From an uncultured Spirochaetales bacterium (GTDB lineage Bacteria; Spirochaetota; Spirochaetia; Sphaerochaetales; Sphaerochaetaceae), in the NCBI GenBank assembly GCA_949289305.1, contig CASENB010000016.1, positions 124,001-188,000 of the forward strand: DNA of 64,000 nt, given 5' to 3'. Below the pieces are notes generated by a model that searched no databases, had not been told where the DNA came from, and saw only the letters and a program-made list of their open reading frames with translations. Positions within the stretch are counted from its first letter, which is position 1, and the number at the start of each line of letters is the position of its first letter. Of this stretch, positions 9,852 through 18,453 are shown in pieces. A program made the translations under genes and the position numbers.

Positions 9852-10635
9852 TTTTAATACGCTCTTAGAGAGCAAGGAGAAAAAAGATACAAAAATGGCT
9901 ATTGCCATCGGAGTCTTCGATGGCGTTCATAAAGGTCACAAAAAAATATTTGAAACGCTGAAGGAAACTGGGGATGCCGATCCGTCTTTGGAGACTATGT
10001 GCATAACGTTCAGCACAAATCCGAAGAGCAAGAAAGCGCAGAATCTCGATACAATGCGTCTGAGAGAAGAATATGTATCTTCATTTTCAATTAATTCCTT
10101 TACTATTATTGACTTTTCAGAGAATTTCAGTAAAATTTCTGCATGTGGCTTTTTAGATAGCATCCGCTCTCTATGCAGGCCTAAAGTGTTAGTCCTCGGA
10201 AGTGATTTCAAATGCGGAAATCCAAGCCAGAGTGCAGATGGGGATGAGATGATCAGGATATTTTCCCAAATGGGGGAGGTTGTCCTATTAAAGAAAGTAG
10301 ACTTTGTGCTTTCAGAAAACGGAGAGAAGATATCTTCAACCCTTTTAAGAAAGCTCATAATAAATGGAGATCTTGAGTCTTACTCAAGATTATCCGGTGA
10401 TTCATACCGTTTGGATCTTATGACAGAACCTTCAAGAGAGAACGGGTGCATCACTTTCCGCCGAGAGCAGATTTCACAGATCCTACCGCCACCAGGAGAC
10501 TATGAAGGAGAGCTTCTTGATTTAAGTCTAGAGAAAGAAGATGTGCTAGTAAGCTTAGATTCTTCCGGACTTAGATTGTATTGCTCGGACAGCTCGAAGC
10601 AAATCGATTCACTATTTTTTACTAGGAGACGGTAG
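9838..10635 (+). CDS. ribF: RibF-like FAD synthetase with reduced kinase part
   Basis: 265 residues; bifunctional RibF is usually around 300 or more. The N-terminal nucleotidyltransferase domain is intact ([10 protein letters not shown], HxGH at 31-34; [23 protein letters not shown]). After it, about 80 residues remain ([14 protein letters not shown]..), resembling a remnant of the riboflavin kinase barrel. The kinase motif G-x-P-T-A-N and its following threonine/asparagine site are not visible. So FMN adenylylation to FAD looks possible, while riboflavin phosphorylation is doubtful. Operon member between truB and rpsO. Confidence 0.88.
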   Translation: MKVYDFNTLLESKEKKDTKMAIAIGVFDGVHKGHKKIFETLKETGDADPSLETMCITFSTNPKSKKAQNLDTMRLREEYVSSFSINSFTIIDFSENFSKISACGFLDSIRSLCRPKVLVLGSDFKCGNPSQSADGDEMIRIFSQMGEVVLLKKVDFVLSENGEKISSTLLRKLIINGDLESYSRLSGDSYRLDLMTEPSRENGCITFRREQISQILPPPGDYEGELLDLSLEKEDVLVSLDSSGLRLYCSDSSKQIDSLFFTRRR

Positions 10636-10639
10636 GAAA

Positions 10640-10906
10640 ATGATTACTAGCGAACAGAAGAAAGAAATCGTTGAGAAATTCGGATCAAACAGTGCGAACA
10701 CAGGAGATTGCAAAGTACAGATTGCACTTCTTACAGCACGTATTAATGACCTTCAGCAGCACTTCAAGGCAAATCCAAAGGATCATGCCTCAAGACGCGG
10801 ACTATTAAAGCTCGTAGGACAGAGAAGAAGACTTCTGAAGTACGTTAAGAACCGCGACATCAACGAATACAGAACTCTTATCGCAGAGCTCGGACTTAGA
10901 AAATAA
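10640..10906 (+). CDS. rpsO: Ribosomal protein S15
   Basis: 88 residues, the standard length. Contains the S15 core: [48 protein letters not shown]15 binds the central domain of 16S rRNA. It begins 5 bases after the ribF stop with a TAGGAAA ribosome binding site. It is followed by a strong hairpin terminator and then pnp, the same rpsO-pnp arrangement as in E. coli. Confidence 0.97.
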   Translation: MITSEQKKEIVEKFGSNSANTGDCKVQIALLTARINDLQQHFKANPKDHASRRGLLKLVGQRRRLLKYVKNRDINEYRTLIAELGLRK

Positions 10907-10916
10907 AGCAATAAAG

Positions 10917-10947
10917 TGCGGAAGGCCGATGGTCTTTCGCATTTTTA
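10917..10947 (+). terminator. Terminator between rpsO and pnp
   Basis: TGCGGAAGGCC pairs with GGTCTTTCGCA (11 pairs, two of them G-T) around a GAT loop, followed by five T residues. A TATATA hexamer at 10950-10955 just after it could be the -10 of a separate pnp promoter. In E. coli the equivalent gap holds both a terminator and the pnp leader hairpin. Confidence 0.8.
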
Positions 10948-10992
10948 TCTATATAAAGAACAAAAAAAGAACTTAAAGAAGGAATTTTGGTA

Positions 10993-13143
10993 ATGTTTGA
11001 AGTTAAAAAAGTTTCCGTTCCGCTTGGAGACGGAGAACTGGTTTTCGAAACCGGTAAAATTGCCAAGCAAGCAAATGGCGCTGTTTATGCGCATTACAAG
11101 GGATCTGCAGTTATTGCAACAGTATGTTGCGGTGAAGAACCATCAGAACCAATCGATTACGTACCTGTAAGCGTCGAATACAATGAGAAGTACTATGCGG
11201 CAGGAAAGATCCCTGGAGGATTCTTAAAAAGGGAAGGGAAACCAAAGGATAAGGAAATTCTAGTAAGCAGACTTATCGACCGCCCAATGAGACCGCTTTT
11301 CTATAAAGAGTTCGGAAGAGAGATTCAGATCGTACCAACGGTAGTATCTTCCGACATGATAAACACACCTGACATCATAGCAATCAACGCAGCTTCTTGC
11401 GCCGTAACTATTTCCGATATCCCATTCAACGGCCCAATCGCAGCTGTAAGGGTTGCTCTTATCAATGGCGAATATGTAATTAATCCGACATTCCAGCAGA
11501 TTCCGACTGCTGAACTCGATATCGTAGTAGCAGGAACGCACGATGGAATCACAATGGTTGAAGGCGGCGCGAAAGAGGTGAGCGAAGAGCAGATGCTTGG
11601 AGCAATCGCTGCCGCTCAGCCAGTAATTACAAAGATCTGTGAAGCTCAGAGCCAGATGAGAGAGCTATGCGGAAAAGAGAAGCTTCCTCTAATGCAGATT
11701 GAAGAGAAAGACACATCATATCTGAAAGAGATTGAAGAATATGCATATCCTCTTATTAAAGAGGCAAGCTTTGTAAAGGGAAAAGCAAACAGATATGCAG
11801 CTCTTGAAGAGGCACACAAGAATGTAAAAGAGAAGTTTGCAGACGTAATAAGCGCTGAAGAGGGAAGGGACGGAGAAGTTTCTAAGCTCTTTGAAGATAT
11901 GGAGTACAATATCCTAAGGCACTCTATCCTTTATGATGGAATCAGAACGGATGGAAGAAAGGTAACTGAAATAAGACCTATTACATGCGAGGTCGGACTT
12001 CTTCCTTCAACACATGGTTCTGCGCTATTTACAAGAGGAGAAACACAGTCTCTTGCAGTTACAACGCTTGGTACGGTGCAGGATGAGCAGCTCTTTGATA
12101 ACATCGACGGGGAAAAGACATATTCGAACTTCATGCTTCACTACAACTTCCCTCCATATAGCGTTGGCGAGTGCGGAAGGCTCACAACAGGAAGAAGAGA
12201 GATCGGACACGGCCATCTTGCTCAGAGGGCTCTAGAGGCTGTAGTTCCAAAGAAGGACAAGTTCCCATATACAATTCGCGTAGTATCTGAGATTATGGAA
12301 TCCAACGGATCTTCATCTATGGCGAGCGTTTGCGGCGGCTGTCTTTCCTTAATGGATGCCGGCGTACCTATTACAAAGCCTGTTGCAGGAATTGCTATGG
12401 GCCTTATCACAGAAGGCGCGAATTACGAGAAATACGTGGTTCTTTCTGACATCCTTGGAGAAGAAGACCATCTTGGAGACATGGATTTCAAAGTAGCAGG
12501 TACAAAAGACGGTATTACTGCATTTCAGATGGATATTAAGATTGCAGGAGTAACGCCTGAAATTATGAGCAAAGCTTTAAACCAGGCGAAAGAAGGAAGA
12601 ATGCACATTCTCTCAATCATGCAAGACACTCTTGCACGCCCAAGAGAGGACGTAAGCGAACTTGCTCCGAAGATCATCTCTTTCCATGTTGAAGATGATA
12701 AGATCGGTGCTGTCATCGGAACTGGCGGAAAGACTATCAAGGCAATCATCGCTCAAAGCGGTGCTGAAGTAAACATCAATGATGATGGCGAAGTCATGAT
12801 CTATGGAAGAAACAACGCATCCGCACAGGAAGCGAAAAAGCTTATCATGGCCATAATCGAAGAGCCTGAGGTTGGCAAGATCTACCATGGAACTGTAAAG
12901 AGAATAGTAGACTTCGGCGCATTCATCGAAATCCTCCCAGGAAAAGAAGGCCTATGCCACATATCAAAGCTTTCCAAAAAGAGAGTGAAGAATGTTGAGG
13001 ATGTTCTAAAGCAGGGACAGGAAGTAGATGTAAAGCTTATCGATATCGACAGGATGGGAAGGCTTAACCTCTCATATATCGACGCATTAATCGATAACGA
13101 CAAAGAAGAGAAAGAAGAAACAAAAGAAGAAGGAAATAACTAA
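10993..13143 (+). CDS. pnp: Polynucleotide phosphorylase
   Basis: 716 residues from the ATG at 10993. The ATG is preferred over the TTG two codons upstream because AAGGAA (10979-10984) lies 8 bases before it. Two RNase PH-like domains (first about 1-220, second about 310-540, with FPPYSVGECGR and GHGHLAQRAL), then a KH domain (GAVIGTGGKTIKAI) and an S1 domain (GTVKRIVDFGAFIEILPGKEG). It degrades RNA 3' to 5' by phosphorolysis. The dut TTG start follows the stop directly. Confidence 0.97.
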   Translation: MFEVKKVSVPLGDGELVFETGKIAKQANGAVYAHYKGSAVIATVCCGEEPSEPIDYVPVSVEYNEKYYAAGKIPGGFLKREGKPKDKEILVSRLIDRPMRPLFYKEFGREIQIVPTVVSSDMINTPDIIAINAASCAVTISDIPFNGPIAAVRVALINGEYVINPTFQQIPTAELDIVVAGTHDGITMVEGGAKEVSEEQMLGAIAAAQPVITKICEAQSQMRELCGKEKLPLMQIEEKDTSYLKEIEEYAYPLIKEASFVKGKANRYAALEEAHKNVKEKFADVISAEEGRDGEVSKLFEDMEYNILRHSILYDGIRTDGRKVTEIRPITCEVGLLPSTHGSALFTRGETQSLAVTTLGTVQDEQLFDNIDGEKTYSNFMLHYNFPPYSVGECGRLTTGRREIGHGHLAQRALEAVVPKKDKFPYTIRVVSEIMESNGSSSMASVCGGCLSLMDAGVPITKPVAGIAMGLITEGANYEKYVVLSDILGEEDHLGDMDFKVAGTKDGITAFQMDIKIAGVTPEIMSKALNQAKEGRMHILSIMQDTLARPREDVSELAPKIISFHVEDDKIGAVIGTGGKTIKAIIAQSGAEVNINDDGEVMIYGRNNASAQEAKKLIMAIIEEPEVGKIYHGTVKRIVDFGAFIEILPGKEGLCHISKLSKKRVKNVEDVLKQGQEVDVKLIDIDRMGRLNLSYIDALIDNDKEEKEETKEEGNN

Positions 13144-13578
13144 TTGGCACTTCTTTATGTGAAAAAAGACGAGGCTGTATCGCTGCCCGAATATCAGAGT
13201 TCGGGGGCAGCAGGCCTTGATGTAAAAGCATATATCACAGAAGATATAACGATTGAGCCTGGAAAGATTGAATTAATCCCTACCGGGCTCTATCTTGAAA
13301 TTCCAGAGGGCTATGAAGTTCAAGTAAGATCCCGTTCCGGCCTTGCGCTTAAAAACGGCATAATCGTACTGAACAGCCCTGGAACGATCGACAGCGATTA
13401 CAGAGGAGAGGTGAAGGTGATACTTATGAACCTCTCTGATAAGCCTTTTACGGTTAAAAACGGAGACAGGATAGCCCAGATTGTCCTGACAAAGTATGAG
13501 AAGGCCGTCTTTGTTGAGAAGAAGGAGCTTTCTAAAAGTTCAAGAGAGAGCGGAGGATTTGGCTCGACAGGGGTATGA
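13144..13578 (+). CDS. dut: dUTP diphosphatase
   Basis: 144 residues, TTG start immediately after the pnp stop, with an AAGAAGGA ribosome binding site inside the end of pnp. All dUTPase motifs are present in order: SGAAGLDVKA, VRSRSGLALK, NSPGTIDSDYRGE with the catalytic Asp, GDRIAQIV, and the C-terminal flexible arm ESGGFGSTG. It hydrolyses dUTP to dUMP, keeping uracil out of DNA and feeding dTMP synthesis. Confidence 0.96.
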   Translation: MALLYVKKDEAVSLPEYQSSGAAGLDVKAYITEDITIEPGKIELIPTGLYLEIPEGYEVQVRSRSGLALKNGIIVLNSPGTIDSDYRGEVKVILMNLSDKPFTVKNGDRIAQIVLTKYEKAVFVEKKELSKSSRESGGFGSTGV

Positions 13579-13579
13579 A

Positions 13580-14851
13580 GTGAGAAATAATAGATTTAAT
13601 TTTCTCCTGTACCGCTTCATATCAAAAGAATTTCTGGCCAATTTTCTGGTCTCTTTCACTTTCTTTTTCATGATCTTTTTTGTAAACAGCATCCTTTTGC
13701 TCGTGCAAAGGATACTGCTTAGAAATATAGATTTTCTTACGATGCTTGAAATGGTGCTCCTTTCAATGCCTCAGTTTCTAATTTACACATTCCCATTCGC
13801 GACTCTTTCAGGCTCTGCCATGGTGCTTGGAGATCTGAGTTCCAATAACGAACTGCTTGCACTAAAAAGCAGCGGAGTTAAGGAGAAAAAGGTCTTTTTA
13901 CCTCTTATAATCTGGTCGCTTGTCTTTTCTCTCTTAACATTTTTCGTATCTGATTTCCTTCTTCCATGGTCGAACACGGTCTATAGGGAACGGCTAACGC
14001 TCTTAATGCGCGATATGCCGACTTTTGAGATTGAACCAAATGCAACCAATACTATTGGCAATATCGTAATAGCAAACAGAAACGTTGAAGATAGGGACAT
14101 ATACGACATCGTGATGACTAATACCGACAGAAGCGATTTCAATCAAAGCGTCGTGAGCGAGAAAGGGACAGTAGAGATGGTTGATCCTTCCCTTTTCGTT
14201 TACCGTCTGGATTTAAGCGAACCAGAAATCCTCCTAACAGATAGTAGCGATATCAGTTCTAATTTAATTGCGAACGCAGAAAAGGCAACGTTCTATCTTG
14301 ACTTCTCCGATCAAGTGCCAAATCTTACAAGCACGAATCCTGTAAATCTTTCGTCTTCGGTGTTAAGAGAGAATATTGCCATGAGAGATCAAAGGCAAGA
14401 AGAAGAGAGAAATCGTTTTCATAATTCGCGAGAGGAGAGCAAACTGCTTATATCAAGCATCTTAAAAAGCAGAATGAGTGGAAATAATGTAGATAATCAG
14501 GCAGCAGATGAGGCAAACGCCTCTCTTTTAAGGCAAAGCAATCCTCCTCTTGACTTCTACGCTCAGTATTACAAGGCAGAGCTTGCAAAGAAATACTCGC
14601 TTTCTCTTGCCTGCTTCTTTTTAACGCTCATCTCCCTTCCTCTTGGAACGTTCAAGCTCAGATATGGAAAACTTACAGGTTTTGCGCTCTCTCTTATAAT
14701 TGCGGTTGCCTATTGGTACATGATGTTCTTCTCTCAGCTTGAAATATTCAGCATCCATAGCGACCCTTATTTTCTTATCTTCCTTCCGGATTTCACAGTA
14801 GCCGGACTAGCATTCATATTTATGAAAATGAGACGGAGGATGGATAGATGA
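13580..14851 (+). CDS. lptF: LptF/YjgP-type lipid exporter permease
   Basis: GTG start at 13580, one base after the dut stop, chosen because AGGGG lies 5 bases upstream and the protein then begins directly before the first membrane helix; the longer frame would run deep into dut. 423 residues. Three membrane helices at the N-terminus, a large soluble periplasmic-type region (about 110-330), and three helices at the C-terminus: the YjgP/YjgQ plan. LptF with LptG forms the ABC-transporter membrane part that extracts lipopolysaccharide or a similar lipid. F versus G assignment is a guess from gene order. Confidence 0.82.
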   Translation: MRNNRFNFLLYRFISKEFLANFLVSFTFFFMIFFVNSILLLVQRILLRNIDFLTMLEMVLLSMPQFLIYTFPFATLSGSAMVLGDLSSNNELLALKSSGVKEKKVFLPLIIWSLVFSLLTFFVSDFLLPWSNTVYRERLTLLMRDMPTFEIEPNATNTIGNIVIANRNVEDRDIYDIVMTNTDRSDFNQSVVSEKGTVEMVDPSLFVYRLDLSEPEILLTDSSDISSNLIANAEKATFYLDFSDQVPNLTSTNPVNLSSSVLRENIAMRDQRQEEERNRFHNSREESKLLISSILKSRMSGNNVDNQAADEANASLLRQSNPPLDFYAQYYKAELAKKYSLSLACFFLTLISLPLGTFKLRYGKLTGFALSLIIAVAYWYMMFFSQLEIFSIHSDPYFLIFLPDFTVAGLAFIFMKMRRRMDR

Positions 14852-15927
14852 GAATATTAATCCGTTTCAGCCTAAAAAGCGTGCTTGCAACATTCTTAAC
14901 AGCCCTTTTAATATTCTCCTTTCTAGTTATGGCGGTAGAGACATTCATGCATCTCGATTCTTTTATGACGTCGGAGTTGAATATTTTCGACATGGCAAGG
15001 TATTCGTTCTTAGCGCTTTCAAAGTATTTCATGATGCTGATATCCATCTCATTATTGTTTTCCATAACATACTTTCTCTCTTCTCTCAGCGCCAATAACG
15101 AACTTATAGCGCTATACAATGCAGGGCTTTCAAAGAAAAGGATATTGCTTCCTCTTTTCATTCTCTCATTGTTCTTTACCGCCTTCTTTTTCCTCTTTAA
15201 CGAAAGCGCAGGGTTGATATGGAAGACAAATGCAGAAATAGTAAGCCAGGAGTATTTCGGACTTTCAGGAACGCAGGATGCAAGAAAGGTGACCCTTAGT
15301 GATGAAAACAGCGGCTATCTCGTATATGCCGATAGGTATAGCGAGAGCTACCATAGGCTTTATAACCCTCTTATTATCAAGAGCAAAGGAAATGATATTT
15401 TAAAGCGGATAGAAGGGGAATATGCAGACTATAGCGATGGAAAATGGACTTTTTATAGAGTAAACGTAGTGGAAGTCGATGAAAGCAATAGAATAAGAAG
15501 CAGCAGTTACGACGAATATGCCGAAGAAGGCTTCAATTTTGAAGACGACCTATTCAGAAGCCAGAATCTTAGCATAGAGACGATGCAGAGAGCGACTGCA
15601 AAAGAGTATCTAAAAAGACTAAAAGGAGTAAATCAGATTGCATTTGAGGAGGCTGCTACCGACTACGTATCCCGCTTATCAGAACCGATAGGAATTCTTG
15701 TCCTTTCGATAATATCTATGATGATGAACTACAGCTACAAAAAGAACGTCCTTCTTTTTTCAATAGTGCAGTCATTGAGCATAGCAGTTGTCTACTATGT
15801 GGCGGAAATGGTATTCACAATCGCATCACGACAAGGCGCAATAAGCTATTACACCCTTATATATTTGCCAACACTGATTACAATAATCCTATCATATGTG
15901 GTATCATTGTTAGCTAAGAGAATATGA
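14848..15927 (+). CDS. lptG: LptG/YjgQ-type lipid exporter permease
   Basis: 359 residues with the same layout as the preceding gene: three N-terminal helices, a soluble middle, three C-terminal helices. Shared family text includes YFLSSLSANNELIALYNAGLSKKRILLPL, here split around the S-x-x-NNE-L-x-A motif also found in the upstream gene. ATGA overlap with lptF and with tgt. The pair implies a two-membrane envelope with a lipid to export; treponemes lack classical LPS, so the cargo is uncertain. Confidence 0.82.
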   Translation: MRILIRFSLKSVLATFLTALLIFSFLVMAVETFMHLDSFMTSELNIFDMARYSFLALSKYFMMLISISLLFSITYFLSSLSANNELIALYNAGLSKKRILLPLFILSLFFTAFFFLFNESAGLIWKTNAEIVSQEYFGLSGTQDARKVTLSDENSGYLVYADRYSESYHRLYNPLIIKSKGNDILKRIEGEYADYSDGKWTFYRVNVVEVDESNRIRSSSYDEYAEEGFNFEDDLFRSQNLSIETMQRATAKEYLKRLKGVNQIAFEEAATDYVSRLSEPIGILVLSIISMMMNYSYKKNVLLFSIVQSLSIAVVYYVAEMVFTIASRQGAISYYTLIYLPTLITIILSYVVSLLAKRI

Positions 15928-17048
15928 GTAATTTAAATTTTGAAGTAATTAAAAAAGACGAGAATAGTAAGGCGAGAAACGGCATACTGACGCTTCCTCA
16001 CGGCAAGGTTTTGACGCCGACATTCATGCCGGTGGGAACGAATGCGACAGTAAAAGCCATCTACCATGACAAGCTGAAAGAGATCGGATACAACCTAATT
16101 TTGGCAAACACATACCATCTCTATCTTCGCCCTGGAATGGAAGTGATGAAAGATTTCGACGGAATACATAGCTTCTCCTCATGGGATGGAAACGTATTAA
16201 CCGACAGCGGAGGATTTCAGGTGTTTTCCCTATCTGCTCTAAGAAAGATAGATGAAAAAGGCGTTTCCTTTCAAAGCCATATCGACGGATCAAGGCACAT
16301 ATTTACACCTGAAAAAGTCATACAGACGGAGCATTTAATCGGCAGCGACATCGCAATGTGCCTAGACGTATGCACGCCTCCTAAAATTGATTACAGAGCG
16401 GCAAAAGAAGCAATGAGAATCACGCATTCCTGGGCGAAGAGATCTCTTGAAGAACTAAGCAGAATAGATGATTTCAGAGGAAACGTTTTTGGAATAGTAC
16501 AGGGGAATTTCTACGAAGATCTAAGAAAAGAGAGCGCCTTAACGATATCGGAAATGGATTTTCCCGGCATTGCGATCGGTGGATTGTCCGTAGGGGAGGA
16601 AAAGAGCGTTTTCAGAGATTTTCTTGCCCATACGGCATCGTACGTAACACTCTCAAAACCAAGATACGTAATGGGAATTGGAAGTCCCGATTACATTTTT
16701 GAAGCAGTTGAAAATGGAATAGACCTCTTTGACTGCGTTCTTGCGACAAGAATGGCGAGAAACGGCACTGCATTCTCTGATGACGGACCTGTAGTGCTTA
16801 AAAAGGCAATCCATAAGTTTGATCACGGACCTCTTGATGAGAACTGCAACTGCAGCGCATGCAGAAAATACTCAAGAGCTTATCTGCACCATCTTGTAAA
16901 GTGCAATGAAATGCTTGGAGGAATGCTTATAACCGAACATAATCTCACATACCTTTTCAATCTCATGACGAGAATAAGGGAGAGCATCGACAAAGGTAAT
17001 TTCTTAGAATTCAAGAGGTCGTATATAGAACGCTACTATGGAAAATAA
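15924..17048 (+). CDS. tgt: Queuine/preQ1 tRNA-ribosyltransferase
   Basis: 374 residues, typical of bacterial Tgt. Visible: DSGGFQVFSLSAL substrate pocket, CLDVCTPP, FGIVQG, GGLSVGE, the DLFDCVLATRMARNGTAF nucleophile/RNA-binding region, and the zinc site CNCSAC followed by a later Cys and His (KCNEMLGG, ITEHN). It exchanges guanine 34 for preQ1 in tRNAs with GUN anticodons; tRNA-Tyr(GTA) in this window would be a substrate. ATGA overlap with lptG; overlaps murJ by 11 bases. Confidence 0.96.
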   Translation: MSNLNFEVIKKDENSKARNGILTLPHGKVLTPTFMPVGTNATVKAIYHDKLKEIGYNLILANTYHLYLRPGMEVMKDFDGIHSFSSWDGNVLTDSGGFQVFSLSALRKIDEKGVSFQSHIDGSRHIFTPEKVIQTEHLIGSDIAMCLDVCTPPKIDYRAAKEAMRITHSWAKRSLEELSRIDDFRGNVFGIVQGNFYEDLRKESALTISEMDFPGIAIGGLSVGEEKSVFRDFLAHTASYVTLSKPRYVMGIGSPDYIFEAVENGIDLFDCVLATRMARNGTAFSDDGPVVLKKAIHKFDHGPLDENCNCSACRKYSRAYLHHLVKCNEMLGGMLITEHNLTYLFNLMTRIRESIDKGNFLEFKRSYIERYYGK

Positions 17049-18453
17049 AAAAGATAAAATAGCTGCCAGTATTATTATTGCGCTATCACATCTTGCGGGG
17101 CTAATCAGAGTTAGCCTCGTATCTTTTATTTTCGGCTCGAGCGTCAGATCCGACATTCTATCATTCAATTTCAGCCTTATTAATCCTGCGAGAAAGAAGA
17201 TTGAGGACGGAACAGGAAATCTTACTCTTTTAAAAAGCGATGAAAAAAGATGCGAGAGCACGACGCTCTTCATAATTCTTTTCCATGCGATTCTTTTTTT
17301 ATTAGCCATATTTTTTTCCGACTTCATTTATTCTTTAATTTTTAAACTGACGTCTTTTTCTCAATATTATTACGAAGAGGGGATGATTTTCTTTAAAACA
17401 CTTCTTGTTTTTCTTGTTTTATTCTCCCTCTCATCAAATTTCAATTCATATCTCATAAAAAATAACAAAAAAGCTCTCTCTTCATTTCTTACGATATTGC
17501 CGTCTGTATTCTCTATTATTTTCCTAATTTTCTTCCATGAGGAAAAAGGTATTCTCGCTTTCTCTGAAGGGCTATTGGCAGGTGTTTTTTCCTATCTTTT
17601 CCTTTCCTTTATATTTGCAATCCGAGAGGGAATGCGAATTAGGATTAAAATGGCGGACGCTGCGTTTTTAAAAGCCTATTTTCTGTCTATTTTGCTGATT
17701 ATTCTCTCAATTGTTGAAAGCCTTCCGTTTTTTCTTTCATCTTCCAAGATTGAAAACGTAAGCCTATATTTTTCAAATTCATACACGATAGCAAACCTTC
17801 CATACGCATTTTTAATAGAGCTTTTCACGATTCTGCAGTTTAAGGATATGAAAAAGGGAAGGGGAGATGAAAGCCTGATGATTTTTACGTTCCTATCTCT
17901 TTCCATCTCATTGCTTCTATTCTCGTTTTCAGAGGAAATAGTCTCTTTTTTATTCCTTTCCAGCTCTTATAGAATTGACGACGTTATAAACACTGCAAGA
18001 ATCTTATCGCTGATAAGTCCGACAATATTTCTTCTCTCCGTTTTTTCACTCTTTCAAAGGATGATGTTCATAAGCTGCAATAACAAATCAATATTATTTA
18101 CTATCACGCTAAAAATAATATTCTCTTATGTTCTGCTGCTTTTCATGTCATCAGGTTTTTATAAAAGCTCGCTCATATTTCTTATTACCGCTGCTCTCTC
18201 TTTTTCAGCTGGATTTTTTTTCATCGAAAAATGGGATAGGAAAGTGGCGGCAGAGGCAATTTTAAAAGCCTTGATTTGCGCTCTTCCATTGATCATGCTT
18301 TCAATCTTCAAAGGATTTGTAAAATTCCGTTTCTCATATGATGAAAAGATAAAGCTGTTGCTATTATCTTTAGCCGTCGGGCTTTCCGTCCTTTTCCTTT
18401 CAATTCTTATCTTAATAAAAATGCATCCCAAACGGGATGCACGGCTTAAATAA
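17038..18453 (+). CDS. murJ: Divergent MurJ/MviN-type lipid II flippase
   Basis: 471 residues, almost entirely hydrophobic helices (roughly 12-14). The N-terminus keeps the MurJ layout SHLAGLIRVSLVSFIFGSS, then a segment LINPARKKIEDGTGNLTLL corresponding to the family's PN-x-x-R-x-x-x-EG-x-x pattern. It would flip lipid II across the inner membrane for peptidoglycan synthesis. Sequence is more diverged than its neighbours, so another MOP-superfamily flippase is possible. It converges with greA with an 8-base overlap, and the last codons encode the greA terminator on the other strand. Confidence 0.75.
   Translation: MENKKDKIAASIIIALSHLAGLIRVSLVSFIFGSSVRSDILSFNFSLINPARKKIEDGTGNLTLLKSDEKRCESTTLFIILFHAILFLLAIFFSDFIYSLIFKLTSFSQYYYEEGMIFFKTLLVFLVLFSLSSNFNSYLIKNNKKALSSFLTILPSVFSIIFLIFFHEEKGILAFSEGLLAGVFSYLFLSFIFAIREGMRIRIKMADAAFLKAYFLSILLIILSIVESLPFFLSSSKIENVSLYFSNSYTIANLPYAFLIELFTILQFKDMKKGRGDESLMIFTFLSLSISLLLFSFSEEIVSFLFLSSSYRIDDVINTARILSLISPTIFLLSVFSLFQRMMFISCNNKSILFTITLKIIFSYVLLLFMSSGFYKSSLIFLITAALSFSAGFFFIEKWDRKVAAEAILKALICALPLIMLSIFKGFVKFRFSYDEKIKLLLLSLAVGLSVLFLSILILIKMHPKRDARLK
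18416..18441 (-). terminator. greA terminator inside the murJ 3' end
   Basis: TGCATCCC and GGGATGCA form a perfect 8-bp stem with a 4-base loop. On the minus strand it is followed by TTTTTATT, a good U-tract, so it terminates greA. On the plus strand the same bases code for MHPKRDA near the end of murJ and lack a T-run. Confidence 0.85.

Noticed and set aside
10987-10992. TTG start of pnp two codons upstream
   Set aside because: The AAGGAA is better spaced for the ATG at 10993.
13496-13579. A longer LptF start inside dut
   Set aside because: It would add an arginine-rich tail unlike the family; the GTG at 13580 has AGGGG in front and begins before the first helix.
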